DNA from: Bacteroidota bacterium
GTDB taxonomy: Bacteria; Bacteroidota; Bacteroidia; Cytophagales; Cytophagaceae
Length of the DNA: 64,000 bases
Direction of reading: 5' to 3'
NCBI GenBank assembly: GCA_023391415.1
Contig: JAEWAY010000013.1
Span: 83,465-147,464 of the forward strand
Part shown: piece by piece, positions 1 through 9,126 of the stretch
Position numbering within the stretch: the stretch's first letter is position 1
Layout: each line of letters opens with the position of its first letter
The notes under the pieces: generated by a model
Told to the model about the DNA's origin: nothing
Database searches by the model: none
Seen by the model: the letters and a program-made list of their open reading frames with translations, nothing else
Position numbers and translations under genes: made by a program

Positions 1-2
1 TC

Positions 3-791
3 GCTTCATTTATCATTGTATTGTACCGGGAGGGCTTGTCCCCATATATATTGGTGTTTGGCTTGTTGGCCATCGCGTTGTTTGTGATGACGCTGATGAT
101 TGACAAATACTATCTGATGACGGGGCTTGGTATCATCGCTTTATTGCTGCTTGTCGGTATATTGCTTGAATTGAGGAAAAAGAACGCCCGCAGGCGCTCC
201 ATATATCAAAAAGCGTTTGTAGTAGCCGGGATTTACGCGCTTTCCGTAGGAATCATATTTAGTGTCAACTTTTTCATCAACGACGTGTTGCAGCCTCATC
301 AGCAAAACAGGATCAAAGCGCTGATTGATCCGGAGAGTGATATTAAGGGTATCGGTTGGAACCTGTATCAATCTAAAGTGGCTATCGGTTCGGGTGAATT
401 GACAGGAAAAGGCTTTTTGAGAGGTACGCAGACAAAGTTTGATTTTGTACCGGAGCAAAGTACCGACTTTATATTCTGTACTATCGGAGAAGAATATGGG
501 TGGATAGGGAGCTCCGTTTTTATCGCTTGTTATGTTTTCTTTATTTGCCGTCTTTTACATCTTGCCGAAAGGCAAAAGGATCGTTTCTCAAGAATCTATG
601 GATATTCGGTGGCCTCTATATTTTTCTTTCATTTTATGGTCAATATCGGGATGACTATAGGTGTATTCCCTATTATAGGCATTCCCTTGCCCTTTATTAG
701 CTATGGAGGTTCGTCTCTTTTGGGCTTTACGATTCTGTTGTTCGTTTTTCTGAAGCTCGACGCGCATCGCAAACAGCAGTTATGGCATTAG
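3..791 (+). CDS. rodA: Rod shape-determining protein RodA, C-terminal part (cut by window edge)
   Basis: SEDS-family peptidoglycan glycosyltransferase that polymerises lipid II in the elongasome with a class B PBP. The reading frame is open to the first base of the window, so the gene starts upstream and the TTG at 21 is not a real start. Visible are several membrane segments, the extracytoplasmic loop, and the diagnostic C-terminal block with GIPLPFISYGGSSLLGF followed by a last helix and a short basic tail. In Bacteroidota rodA usually ends an mreC-mreD-pbp2-rodA group, which would lie to the left (family knowledge). FtsW is the alternative; the tail favours RodA. Confidence 0.88.
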   Translation, partial: ASFIIVLYREGLSPYILVFGLLAIALFVMTLMIDKYYLMTGLGIIALLLLVGILLELRKKNARRRSIYQKAFVVAGIYALSVGIIFSVNFFINDVLQPHQQNRIKALIDPESDIKGIGWNLYQSKVAIGSGELTGKGFLRGTQTKFDFVPEQSTDFIFCTIGEEYGWIGSSVFIACYVFFICRLLHLAERQKDRFSRIYGYSVASIFFFHFMVNIGMTIGVFPIIGIPLPFISYGGSSLLGFTILLFVFLKLDAHRKQQLWH

Positions 792-886
792 ACCCGGCTC
801 CTTTTCTATTTCCATAAATAAGTAAAGAAATATCTTGAGGAATCCTGGATTAGTAGAGCGCTCTTCCCTCAGAGGACGCGGTGTTT

Positions 887-1999
887 TTATAACTCAGCGT
901 TGTTTCTTTGGTGATTAAAACTACCAAAGCGTCTTTCAATAAGAGATATGAACTCCTGAAGATGGATATTGCTGATATTCCAGTTGTATTTACTCCAGCA
1001 TTCATTCCGCAAAAACTCCATCGCCTTTTCCAGAGTACCCGCCTTTTCGATCTCAGCCAGAGCTATAGCATACGCGGCGACATCATCCTGAAACAATTCC
1101 TTGATGTAGACAAATTTTTCACCCAAGCCAATAGCGGTCCGCAAATCGTCTATTTTCACCAATGGAGTATAAGCTGTATTATCGGATGTTTTCAGATGAT
1201 CGTTGAGTGTTAACTCTTCTTTGCAAAACCGATCATTGAGGGATGAGGGGAAGGGAGGCGTTATTCTTTCGTCGGACACCCTATTATCTTGTCGTTGTTC
1301 AGTAGGAGACGTGTTGTTTAGCGATGGAGAACGCTTTTGCTCTTCCTGGATAGCTTTGATCTCGGTTGGAGTATTTTCCACTTCGATTCTGGGTTGGAGT
1401 AGAATGTCGTCAAGTTCAATTTTTAGTAATTCATTGAGACTCGGTAAAATATCCGTCTGTTCAGGGATCAGGTCTAATGTCTGGACATAATCTGATAAGT
1501 CTTGCCAGGAAAGGCCGGGTGTACTTTTGATATATGAACCAATCGCGTCGTAATACGGGGTGTTGACGCGAATGAATTTCTTGTTTTTATCAAAATGGGC
1601 GAAAAATAAATCCTTTCGAAAGGAGACTTCCCGATTGAAGTATTCTTTGGGAGCCATAGACAGATAAAGAGTGTCTTCGATCGCTTTTGTCAGAAGTGGT
1701 CTGAAAAACTCCTTTGATATAAGAATATGGTTTGATAGAGTATTGAGAAAGGATTGCAGCGCGTTTCTTACCTCTTCATTGTCATAATTGAAATAGGGGC
1801 TTTTTAGCCGGGAGGTTTCTTCCTGCCATTTTTCAAATAGATTTTTGAAAATGAAAAGATTGATTTGGGTGATTGGAGTGAGTTGTTTTATCTCCGCTCC
1901 GCTAATAGCCGATGTGGTAGAAAAAAGCTCATTAATAAGCTTTTCCGACAGCGCCAGGCTATAAGACGATATTTTTCTAGTATCAACGAAAGAATTCAT
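887..1999 (-). CDS. Conserved Bacteroidota protein of unknown function
   Basis: 370 residues, no signal peptide or membrane helix, mostly predicted helical. An N-terminal part (about 1-190) is followed by a low-complexity linker rich in Gln, Ser, Pro and Thr (about 215-260), then a compact C-terminal part (about 275-365) with alternating helices. I do not recognise a catalytic motif. It is transcribed divergently from porZ with an 82-base gap. Two folded parts with a disordered linker suggest an adaptor or scaffold (inference only). The start is the only ATG giving full length and it follows an AT-rich leader. Confidence 0.75.
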   Translation of the reverse strand: MNSFVDTRKISSYSLALSEKLINELFSTTSAISGAEIKQLTPITQINLFIFKNLFEKWQEETSRLKSPYFNYDNEEVRNALQSFLNTLSNHILISKEFFRPLLTKAIEDTLYLSMAPKEYFNREVSFRKDLFFAHFDKNKKFIRVNTPYYDAIGSYIKSTPGLSWQDLSDYVQTLDLIPEQTDILPSLNELLKIELDDILLQPRIEVENTPTEIKAIQEEQKRSPSLNNTSPTEQRQDNRVSDERITPPFPSSLNDRFCKEELTLNDHLKTSDNTAYTPLVKIDDLRTAIGLGEKFVYIKELFQDDVAAYAIALAEIEKAGTLEKAMEFLRNECWSKYNWNISNIHLQEFISLIERRFGSFNHQRNNAEL

Positions 2000-2081
2000 A
2001 AACCATAAACGTTTTATGCAGGAGCTAAATATATAAAATCAACTCATAACTGCCATATTTCTGATTATATTTGCCAAACCT

Positions 2082-4361
2082 ATGCGTTTTTTTATTTATT
2101 TTTTTTCGCTGATTGTAGTACAAAGTCTGTATGGTCAGTCTGGAACGTTTATCGGCTCTTGGCGACAGCATCCCTCGCCGGATGGATTTGAAGCCGTATG
2201 TAACGCGGGTAATTATATTTACGCTGGTTCCGCTGAGACGCTTGTGAGATATTCCCTGGAGGACAATGAAGTAAGAACTCTGTCTAAAAATGAGGGATTA
2301 AGCGATGTCGGGATTAGTTGCCTTGGATATAGTCGAGAGCTTGACATAATGGTTATCGGGTACTCCAATGGCAATATCGACCTGATAAAAAATAACCATC
2401 TGATGAATATTGGCGATATCAAACGCTCAAACGCCGTATTGGGATCCAAGCGTCTCAACCATGTCGCCGTAAGGGATGGTATAGCGTATATTTCCACGGA
2501 TTTTGGCCTTGTTTTGGTCGATCTGCTTAAAAATGAAATCAGGGACGCCGCGATTAATATAAGCCAAACCGCGGGGCAATTGCAGGTCAACTCTTCTTGT
2601 ATCTATAACGACTCGATATATATCGCTACGGCCAATGGCGTTTTTGTCGCCAGTCTTGATGTAAATTTGCTGGATTATAATTCGTGGCGTTTGTACACAG
2701 TCGCTTCTGGTCTTCCGGCTGGGGTCGGATATAATAGTGTTTTGAATTATAAAGGGAATTTATTCGCGTTGTGCAATCGTACTTATGGTTCAACTAGAGA
2801 ACTGGGAAGTCTTTATAAGTTATCTGATGGGCGTTGGACGGAAGAAATGTCGTTAACCAGAAAGGTGACCAGAATGTATGATGTGGGAGATCGGATGCTG
2901 ATTGGCGGAGAGGGTATATTCTATGAGTATGATGGCCTGATGGTTGATAGTGTTTTTGTGCCGGGTACAATTAACGAGGTTGTGGAATCGCGGGGTATTC
3001 TTTTCTTAGCGTCTGGTGGAGGGCTGTTGCGTTTTGAACATCAGCACCATTATTATTTTATTGGTTTAAGCTCCATGAGCTCTTCCAACGCCTTCCGCGT
3101 TATCAATGCCAATGGGACTATTTTCAATCTTTATGGAGGATACAACGCCAATACTACTAATAAATTCAGACAGCATGGTATGGATATATGGCATAACGGC
3201 TCCTGGGTCAACTATTCGTCTTTTGCCGGTAATTTTCCCAAAGAAATATTTGATCTTGTGGATGTCGCGTATTCACATGTGTCAGACGCTTTTTATATAG
3301 CTTCATATGGAAGTGGCGTCCTTGTCTTTAAAGATCAAAAAGTGATTCAGCGATATGATGATCAGAATAGTCCGTTATTTAATATGATTCCGGGGCAAAA
3401 TTATATTCGAGCGATGGAAATTGAAGCTGATCCGGCCGGGAATATCTGGATCGCCAACGCCACGTTCAATGAATCTGTGAGTATTCTGCACAAATTGAGC
3501 CCTGATGGGAACTGGACTTCTTTTAAGCCGGAATTGGGACTGAATAGCACTGTAGATTTATATGATCTTCGGATTGATCATAAGAACAATCTTTGGTTTA
3601 CCATTAGAGGACGTTCAGGGGTATATGTCTATAATCCGGAGAAGTCGGGAAGAAAATGGAGGAACTTAAGCGCGAATCCAGGCTCAGGCAATCTTCCCAA
3701 CGCGAATGTATTGTCTATAGAAGTTGATTTGAACGGAGACGTATGGTTTGGAACCAATATGGGAATAGGGATCTTTAAGGCGAGTGGAGATCCTTTTCAG
3801 GACGACGCGATGATTCCCTACTTTGATGGATTACCCTTGTTGATGGATAAATCGATCAATGATATTGATGTGGATGGAGCCAACAGGAAATGGGTCGCCA
3901 CCAACGATGGCGCGTGGTTGTTTAATGAGGACGCCTCGGAAGCGCTTGAATATTTTTCAGCGGGCAATAGCCCGTTGGCGGATAGCGATATAAAGGACGT
4001 CGAAGTTGGCGGAAACACAGGAGATGTGTTTTTTCTGACAAATTATGGATTATACTCCTATCGGAGTACCGCCACGGAAGCGACGGAGCAAGGAGAGAAT
4101 AAGGCTCGGGTTTTTCCAAATCCTGTAAGGTCTGGTTATAGTGGCCCGATTGGGATATCAGGTCTTGCCAGGAACGCTTCTGTAAAAATTACGGACATCT
4201 ATGGCAATATGGTATACGAGACAATCGCGACTGGCGGTACCGCTGTCTGGGATGGGAATAACTATAATGGAACAAGAGCCCGAAGTGGAGTGTATCTCGT
4301 CTTTTCGGCGACGATATACGGAGACAAAGGTAATGTCGCGAAAATAGTTTTGACTGAATGA
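2082..4361 (+). CDS. porZ: PorZ-like beta-propeller protein with T9SS sorting domain
   Basis: 759 residues: signal peptide (about 1-18, ending near SLYGQ), two consecutive beta-propeller domains made of repeats of the two-component-regulator-propeller type (about 25-660), and a C-terminal type A sorting domain starting at VFPNPV (about 675-759) and ending KIVLTE. In Porphyromonas PorZ is a surface T9SS component needed to deliver anionic LPS to cargo during attachment (family knowledge). It directly precedes recO, a neighbourhood I recall from other Bacteroidota. A TATATTTG box (2066-2073) lies only 8 bases before the ATG, so a nearly leaderless mRNA is possible, but no clear -33 element is seen. 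Confidence 0.82.
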   Translation: MRFFIYFFSLIVVQSLYGQSGTFIGSWRQHPSPDGFEAVCNAGNYIYAGSAETLVRYSLEDNEVRTLSKNEGLSDVGISCLGYSRELDIMVIGYSNGNIDLIKNNHLMNIGDIKRSNAVLGSKRLNHVAVRDGIAYISTDFGLVLVDLLKNEIRDAAINISQTAGQLQVNSSCIYNDSIYIATANGVFVASLDVNLLDYNSWRLYTVASGLPAGVGYNSVLNYKGNLFALCNRTYGSTRELGSLYKLSDGRWTEEMSLTRKVTRMYDVGDRMLIGGEGIFYEYDGLMVDSVFVPGTINEVVESRGILFLASGGGLLRFEHQHHYYFIGLSSMSSSNAFRVINANGTIFNLYGGYNANTTNKFRQHGMDIWHNGSWVNYSSFAGNFPKEIFDLVDVAYSHVSDAFYIASYGSGVLVFKDQKVIQRYDDQNSPLFNMIPGQNYIRAMEIEADPAGNIWIANATFNESVSILHKLSPDGNWTSFKPELGLNSTVDLYDLRIDHKNNLWFTIRGRSGVYVYNPEKSGRKWRNLSANPGSGNLPNANVLSIEVDLNGDVWFGTNMGIGIFKASGDPFQDDAMIPYFDGLPLLMDKSINDIDVDGANRKWVATNDGAWLFNEDASEALEYFSAGNSPLADSDIKDVEVGGNTGDVFFLTNYGLYSYRSTATEATEQGENKARVFPNPVRSGYSGPIGISGLARNASVKITDIYGNMVYETIATGGTAVWDGNNYNGTRARSGVYLVFSATIYGDKGNVAKIVLTE

Positions 4362-4368
4362 ACAGGCC

Positions 4369-5028
4369 ATGCTGGTAAAATCCAGAGGTATCGTCTTAAA
4401 TTACATAAAATTCAAGGAAACCTCCATAATCGTCCGGATCTATACGGAGGACTATGGAATCCAGGCCATGCTGATCAGCGGAATAAGGAGTAAAAAAAAT
4501 ACGACATCAGTGGCCTTATTTCAGCCGATGTCATTTCTTGATATTGTTTTTTTCTTCAAGGAGGATAAGTCGATACGTCGTATCAAGGAAGTGAAGTGCT
4601 CCGTGCCTTTTCAATCCGTTCCTTTTGATGTAAGAAAATCCTGCATGGCTCTTTTTATAAGCGAAGTCCTTACCAAAGTGTTGAAAGAGGAAGCTTCTGA
4701 CAAGTCCATGTTTACTTTTATTTCAAGCTGTATCATATATATGGATCAGGAAGAATACAGGCCTGACTTTCATATCTGGTTTCTTCTTCATCTCTCATAC
4801 CATCTGGGCTTCGGGCCGGAAAGCGCTTCCGATCTGGTGCATGAATCAAATGATTGCCACGGTCCTCTTGATCTTCTGATAAAATCGGAACCCGATATGG
4901 TTGTATTCGCTTCCAATACCCGGCGAAAAAGAGCTCTTGAATATATCCTTGGTTTTTATGGAAAACATATGGGTAGCTTTGGGGAGTTGAAATCTCTAAA
5001 GGTGCTTGACGAGCTTTTTTCGGGGTAA
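4369..5028 (+). CDS. recO: DNA repair protein RecO
   Basis: 219 residues, slightly short for RecO (about 240). The N-terminal OB-fold begins MLVKSRGIVLNYIKFKETS, with the typical IVRIYTEDYG strand, and is followed by the helical domain. RecO loads RecA on SSB-coated single-stranded DNA with RecR. The four-cysteine zinc site of many RecO proteins is not visible here, as in some Bacteroidota versions. It starts 7 bases after porZ ends, so the two are probably co-transcribed. The stop codon lies inside the left arm of an inverted repeat at 5021-5050. Confidence 0.9.
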   Translation: MLVKSRGIVLNYIKFKETSIIVRIYTEDYGIQAMLISGIRSKKNTTSVALFQPMSFLDIVFFFKEDKSIRRIKEVKCSVPFQSVPFDVRKSCMALFISEVLTKVLKEEASDKSMFTFISSCIIYMDQEEYRPDFHIWFLLHLSYHLGFGPESASDLVHESNDCHGPLDLLIKSEPDMVVFASNTRRKRALEYILGFYGKHMGSFGELKSLKVLDELFSG

Positions 5029-5050
5029 CCTGTACACGTAGATTACCCCG
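5021..5050. terminator. Inverted repeat between convergent recO and lipoprotein gene
   Basis: CGGGGTAA (5021-5028) and TTACCCCG (5043-5050) form an 8-bp stem, extended by flanking T and A runs to about 12 bp, with a 14-base loop. It lies between converging genes and contains the recO stop codon. There is no T run after the stem on either strand, so a bidirectional terminator is plausible but not certain. Confidence 0.5.
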
Positions 5051-5063
5051 AAAATGAGTTAGG

Positions 5064-5915
5064 TCAGGAAGCTGAAGCTTTATGGGATACCGTAATGGTT
5101 CTTGTAACCGGATTAAAGGGACTTTCTATCGGCTTGTTGTCTTTATCGACCAATTCGAGCTTGATGCTGTGTTCCCCGTCGTCCAGACCTTCGATCAGAT
5201 AAGGTGCCCATTGCTCTAGGGTAAACTCCGTTCCATCTATTGTCGCTATTACTTTATTGCCATCGGATGACAAGTCTCCGTTGACCAGATAAAAATCCAA
5301 AACAATTTTTTCGGCGCCGTCGCCAGTATATTCACCTTTGGGGCGACTATAGAACATATGTGGGGCGTCGAGATCGGTTTTGTCCAGATCGTTGGATTTT
5401 CCGATGTTTATTTTGCGCAAGACATACGCGTCGGGCTGCTTGATACCGATATGATACGAACGGGAAAGAAACGACAATACGATATAGGAGCCTTCGGTGA
5501 GATCTTGAGTATGTTCAGGTTTATAAAGTGGTACATAGGGCTCATTGTTGAGAATAAAGTGGATATGCTGACCTTCTTCCGAATTGGAGCAGTTGCCACA
5601 GGAGCCGGTATCCGTCTGTTTGCCCAGCTCAAAGTTTACTACATCATATACGAAATAGGTTTTTCCCGCTTTTAGCTTTTTGTTAGGTTCCGGAGAGCTC
5701 ATGGTAAGTTTAGCGTCCGGAAAGTCAGGCAACGCGGATAGCAGAGAAAGTCTGATACCATTTTTTTCAACGGAATTTGACGAGTCCGTAATAAGTATAC
5801 CGGCTTTTTCGTCCTGATTGTCGGAAGTCGTTGTTTCCTTTTTCTGTTCAGAGTCGCAGGAGTATAATATTCCGGCGGCGATAATGGATAAAAATAATGC
5901 GCGTTTCATTTTCAA
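5064..5915 (-). CDS. Putative lipoprotein of unknown function
   Basis: 283 residues. The N-terminus is a lipoprotein signal: basic MKMKR, a hydrophobic stretch, and a lipobox-like ILYSC with the Cys at about 20, followed by an acidic linker. Two beta-rich parts follow: about 50-180, containing a CGNC motif and HIHF, and about 190-283, which looks like an immunoglobulin-like domain ending in TRTITVS. It is probably an envelope-anchored protein. I recall no function for it. CGNC could bind metal or form a disulphide (inference). It converges on recO and is divergent from the chromate transporter. Confidence 0.72.
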   Translation of the reverse strand: MKMKRALFLSIIAAGILYSCDSEQKKETTTSDNQDEKAGILITDSSNSVEKNGIRLSLLSALPDFPDAKLTMSSPEPNKKLKAGKTYFVYDVVNFELGKQTDTGSCGNCSNSEEGQHIHFILNNEPYVPLYKPEHTQDLTEGSYIVLSFLSRSYHIGIKQPDAYVLRKINIGKSNDLDKTDLDAPHMFYSRPKGEYTGDGAEKIVLDFYLVNGDLSSDGNKVIATIDGTEFTLEQWAPYLIEGLDDGEHSIKLELVDKDNKPIESPFNPVTRTITVSHKASAS

Positions 5916-6019
5916 ATGCTTATGTTGTGAGACTTATTTAAACACGAGTAATATAATAGTGTTTGAAAATTTTCTAAATTTACTCAATTTGGAATAGGCC
6001 AACAGGTCTTTTAGTTATT

Positions 6020-7198
6020 TTGAAAAAAATACGCTATATCATATTTCTGAAAGATGTATGGCAGTTGTCACTTACTTCTTTTGGAGGACCCCAAGCGCAT
6101 ATGGGGCTTTTTCATAAAGTGCTGGTTGAGAAGAGAGCCTATGTTTCCGAAGTTGATCTGATAGAGCTCAATTCTTTTTGTAATATTTTGCCTGGCCCGG
6201 CCAGTACTCAGACGTTGATCGCGGTCGGGTACAAAATAGGGGGAGCTTTATTGGCTTTCCTGACACTTCTTGTATGGATGTTGCCCGCGACATTAATTAT
6301 GACTGGCGCCGCCCTTTTAATAGAATACCTGAGTGGGTCGCTGGAGGTAGCCCGGTTCATACAACCTATGGCCGTGAGCTTTGTCGCCTACGCGGTAGTA
6401 AAAATTGTTCGGACGGCGGTTACGACCAAAACGGCGGTTGTTTTATTTACCGTATCCACACTTCTTTGCTATTCTATTAATTATCCAGGGATATTTCCAC
6501 TTGTACTCATAGTGTCAGGCATACTAACCGCGTTGAAATTCAGAAGACATCCAAAGGAACATAAGGAACCATGGAAGATTAAATGGGGCAACTTTATCCT
6601 GTACGCTACCATTTTTATTCTGGCGGCGCTATTGGGACATATTCTGGATTATAAGCCTATCCGCTTGTTTGAAAATTTTTTTAGGAATGGAAGCTATATT
6701 TTTGGCGGAGGACAGCCTTTGAGTGGGATGTTGTACAAGGAATTTGTCGATTTTAAAGGATACCTTACAAAAGACGAGTTTACGGCTGGTTACGCGTTGC
6801 AGCAGGCGCTTCCAGGACCTTCATTCGCGTTTAGCGCGTTTGTCGGAAGCCTTTCCTTGAGAGAGTTTGGTATTCCGGGACAAGTCTTGGGTGGCTTTGT
6901 CGCGATTATTGGTATTTTTCTTCCTGGCACCTTAATGATCTTCTTTATTATACGTTTTTGGGATAGGCTAAAAAAATACCGTCCGGTCAAAGCTTCTCTG
7001 GAAGGAGTCAACGCGGCGAGTGGAGGGATTATTCTGGCTACAGCCATGCAGCTAACGCAACCCTTTATGAAAGAAAATATAGAGTTGGCGCTTCTCAATT
7101 TTTCAATATGCCTGGTTACGTTCTTGCTGCTGGTTTATACAAAAATTCCGGCTCCCTATCTTATTCTCGCGGGTTTATTGGCTGGAATCGTATTATGA
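6020..7198 (+). CDS. chrA: Chromate transporter, ChrA/CHR family (two-domain)
   Basis: 392 residues with about 10-12 membrane segments in two homologous halves, the long-chain form of the family. The first half begins FLKDVWQLSLTSFGGPQAH and contains LPGPASTQT; the second repeats the pattern with FGGGQPL and ALPGPSFAF. ChrA exports chromate from the cytoplasm using the proton gradient (family knowledge); the substrate here is unproven. The start is TTG at 6020, because no in-frame ATG lies before the conserved first segment. It is monocistronic and ends in a long inverted repeat. Confidence 0.87.
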   Translation: MKKIRYIIFLKDVWQLSLTSFGGPQAHMGLFHKVLVEKRAYVSEVDLIELNSFCNILPGPASTQTLIAVGYKIGGALLAFLTLLVWMLPATLIMTGAALLIEYLSGSLEVARFIQPMAVSFVAYAVVKIVRTAVTTKTAVVLFTVSTLLCYSINYPGIFPLVLIVSGILTALKFRRHPKEHKEPWKIKWGNFILYATIFILAALLGHILDYKPIRLFENFFRNGSYIFGGGQPLSGMLYKEFVDFKGYLTKDEFTAGYALQQALPGPSFAFSAFVGSLSLREFGIPGQVLGGFVAIIGIFLPGTLMIFFIIRFWDRLKKYRPVKASLEGVNAASGGIILATAMQLTQPFMKENIELALLNFSICLVTFLLLVYTKIPAPYLILAGLLAGIVL

Positions 7199-7245
7199 TC
7201 TGATAAAGATTGATTATGAGTTATATCAGGATCATAATACGATTC
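7185..7245. terminator. Long perfect inverted repeat between chrA and rfbA
   Basis: Arms of 16 bases match perfectly: GAATCGTATTATGATC (7185-7200) and its reverse complement (7230-7245). TGATA and TATCA extend the stem inward with one bulged base. The left arm contains the chrA stop codon (7196-7198). A run of seven T follows at about 7253-7259 on the plus strand. It is best read as a terminator between convergent transcripts, although the stem is unusually long and AT-rich. Confidence 0.6.
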
Positions 7246-7249
7246 GGAC

Positions 7250-8113
7250 TTATTTTTTTATCAGTCGCGTTAGATATTGTCCGTAGCCACTTTTCATAAG
7301 AGGAGCGGCAAGCTCTTCCAGTTGCGCGTCGTTGATAAACTTCATGGCGTAGGCGACTTCTTCTATGCATCCTACTTTCAACCCCTGTCTTTCTTCAATT
7401 ACCTGGACAAACTGTCCAGCTTGCATAAGGGAATCGAATGTGCCGGTATCAAGCCACGCCGTTCCTCTGCTTAATATGCTGGTTCGAAGCTTGCCCATTT
7501 CAAGGTAGGCTTTATTGACGTCTGTTATTTCGTATTCTCCTCGGGCGCTTGGTTTTAGATTTTTAGCGATGTCAATTACCTGATTGTCATAAAAATAAAA
7601 CCCGGGAACCGCGTAATTGGATTTGGGTCGCGACGGTTTTTCCTCAATGGAAATTACTTTCCGGTTATTGTCAAACTCAACCACGCCATAACGTTCCGGA
7701 TCCTGTACATGATACGCGAAAATGACTCCGCCATCCGGATCATTGTTATTACATAAAGTATCGCTGAGACCGGAGCCATAAAAAATATTGTCTCCCAGGA
7801 TCAGCGCGACCTTTTCGTCGCCGATAAATTTTTCTCCTATCACAAATGCCTGAGCGAGTCCGTTAGGCTCAGGTTGTTCCGCGTATTCAAAGGTCATGCC
7901 TAGTTTTTTACCATCTCCAAGAAGCTTTCGGAAATTGGGTAGATCGTGAGGAGTGGAAATGATAAGTACTTCCCGAATACCGGCGAGCATCAGACATGAA
8001 AGCGGATAATAGATCATGGGCTTGTCGTAAACCGGCATAAGTTGTTTACTGACAGCGAGAGTTAATGGATGCAATCGTGTGCCGGATCCGCCGGCAAGAA
8101 TAATTCCTTTCAT
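7250..8113 (-). CDS. rfbA: Glucose-1-phosphate thymidylyltransferase RfbA/RmlA
   Basis: 287 residues, normal length. It joins dTTP and glucose-1-phosphate to dTDP-glucose. The nucleotidyltransferase signature [18 protein letters not shown] is at the N-terminus, followed by [25 protein letters not shown] and the C-terminal AWLDTGT block. It is the last gene of the eight-gene minus-strand nucleotide-sugar operon; its ATG overlaps the stop of the upstream epimerase by 4 bases. With rfbB it supplies dTDP-4-keto-6-deoxyglucose; rfbC and rfbD are not in the window. Confidence 0.95.
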   Translation of the reverse strand: MKGIILAGGSGTRLHPLTLAVSKQLMPVYDKPMIYYPLSCLMLAGIREVLIISTPHDLPNFRKLLGDGKKLGMTFEYAEQPEPNGLAQAFVIGEKFIGDEKVALILGDNIFYGSGLSDTLCNNNDPDGGVIFAYHVQDPERYGVVEFDNNRKVISIEEKPSRPKSNYAVPGFYFYDNQVIDIAKNLKPSARGEYEITDVNKAYLEMGKLRTSILSRGTAWLDTGTFDSLMQAGQFVQVIEERQGLKVGCIEEVAYAMKFINDAQLEELAAPLMKSGYGQYLTRLIKK

Positions 8114-9114
8114 GAGCTCGATTTAGTTAGATTATAGATTGACTTAAACCACTTGTAGGTCTTGTCGATTCCATCCGAAAAGCGTACTTCAGGAGTGTAG
8201 CCAAGAAGCCGGACGGCTTTTGATATATCCGCGAGACTGTCTCTGACATCGCCGGTCCTGCTCTCGACGAAGCAAGGAGCGAGAGGAGAGTGACTAAGTT
8301 CTTTTAATATATTGAAAAGCGACATGATGGAAGTCCTTTCTCCAACGGCCACATTATAGATTTGGTTTAGAGCTTCTTTTTTAGGAGTAGTAGCGGCCCT
8401 GATATTGGCTTGAACTACATTTTCGATGTATGTAAAATCCCGGGTCTGGTTGCCATCGCCTTCTATTATGGGAGATTCTCCTTGTAAGAAGGCCATGATA
8501 AACTTGGGAATCACCGCCGCGTAAGCGCCTTCCGGATTTTGCCTTGGCCCAAAAACGTTAAAATAACGGAGACCGATTGTATCAAGCCCGTAAATTCGAT
8601 TGAAAACCTCCGCGTATAATTCATTGACATACTTTGTGACCGCGTAGGGCGATAAGGGTTTTCCGATAATTTCTTCTTTTTTAGGTAGGCTAAGGCTATC
8701 TCCATAGGTAGAAGACGACGCCGCGTAGACAAAACGATGGACATTATTGTCCCGGGCGGCTAAAAGCATATTCAGAAAGCCGTTAATATTGGTATTGTTG
8801 GTCGCGATGGGATCCTTAACGCTTCTTGGTACGGATCCCAGAGCGGCTTGATGCAATATGATATCGATATTCCGGCAAGCAGTATCGCAGGTAGGAAGAT
8901 CGGTAACGCTACCCTCTATGAAACCGAACGCGGGATTGGAAAAAAACGGTTGTATATTTTCCAGGGAGCCGGTCTCAAGGTTGTCCAGTACCAATACTCT
9001 TTTGGCTTTACGCGTTAAAAGATATTCTACCAGATTTGAACCTATAAATCCGGCTCCTCCTGTTATTAAGAACGAGTAGCTTGAAAGATCACCATAATGA
9101 TATGATGTAATCAT
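8110..9114 (-). CDS. UDP-N-acetylglucosamine 4-epimerase-like SDR (TviC/WbpP type)
   Basis: 334-residue extended short-chain dehydrogenase. The Rossmann motif [10 protein letters not shown] is at about 18-27, and the SSS..YG and YAVTKY catalytic segments are present. The order of motifs ([12 protein letters not shown], then [22 protein letters not shown]) matches the WbpP/TviC group that interconverts UDP-GlcNAc and UDP-GalNAc or their uronic acids (family knowledge). Together with the TviB/WbpA-type dehydrogenase in the same operon this suggests UDP-GalNAcA-type sugars. A UDP-glucuronate epimerase role is the alternative. Confidence 0.8.
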   Translation of the reverse strand: MITSYHYGDLSSYSFLITGGAGFIGSNLVEYLLTRKAKRVLVLDNLETGSLENIQPFFSNPAFGFIEGSVTDLPTCDTACRNIDIILHQAALGSVPRSVKDPIATNNTNINGFLNMLLAARDNNVHRFVYAASSSTYGDSLSLPKKEEIIGKPLSPYAVTKYVNELYAEVFNRIYGLDTIGLRYFNVFGPRQNPEGAYAAVIPKFIMAFLQGESPIIEGDGNQTRDFTYIENVVQANIRAATTPKKEALNQIYNVAVGERTSIMSLFNILKELSHSPLAPCFVESRTGDVRDSLADISKAVRLLGYTPEVRFSDGIDKTYKWFKSIYNLTKSSS

Positions 9115-9126
9115 TTAATTATTTGC

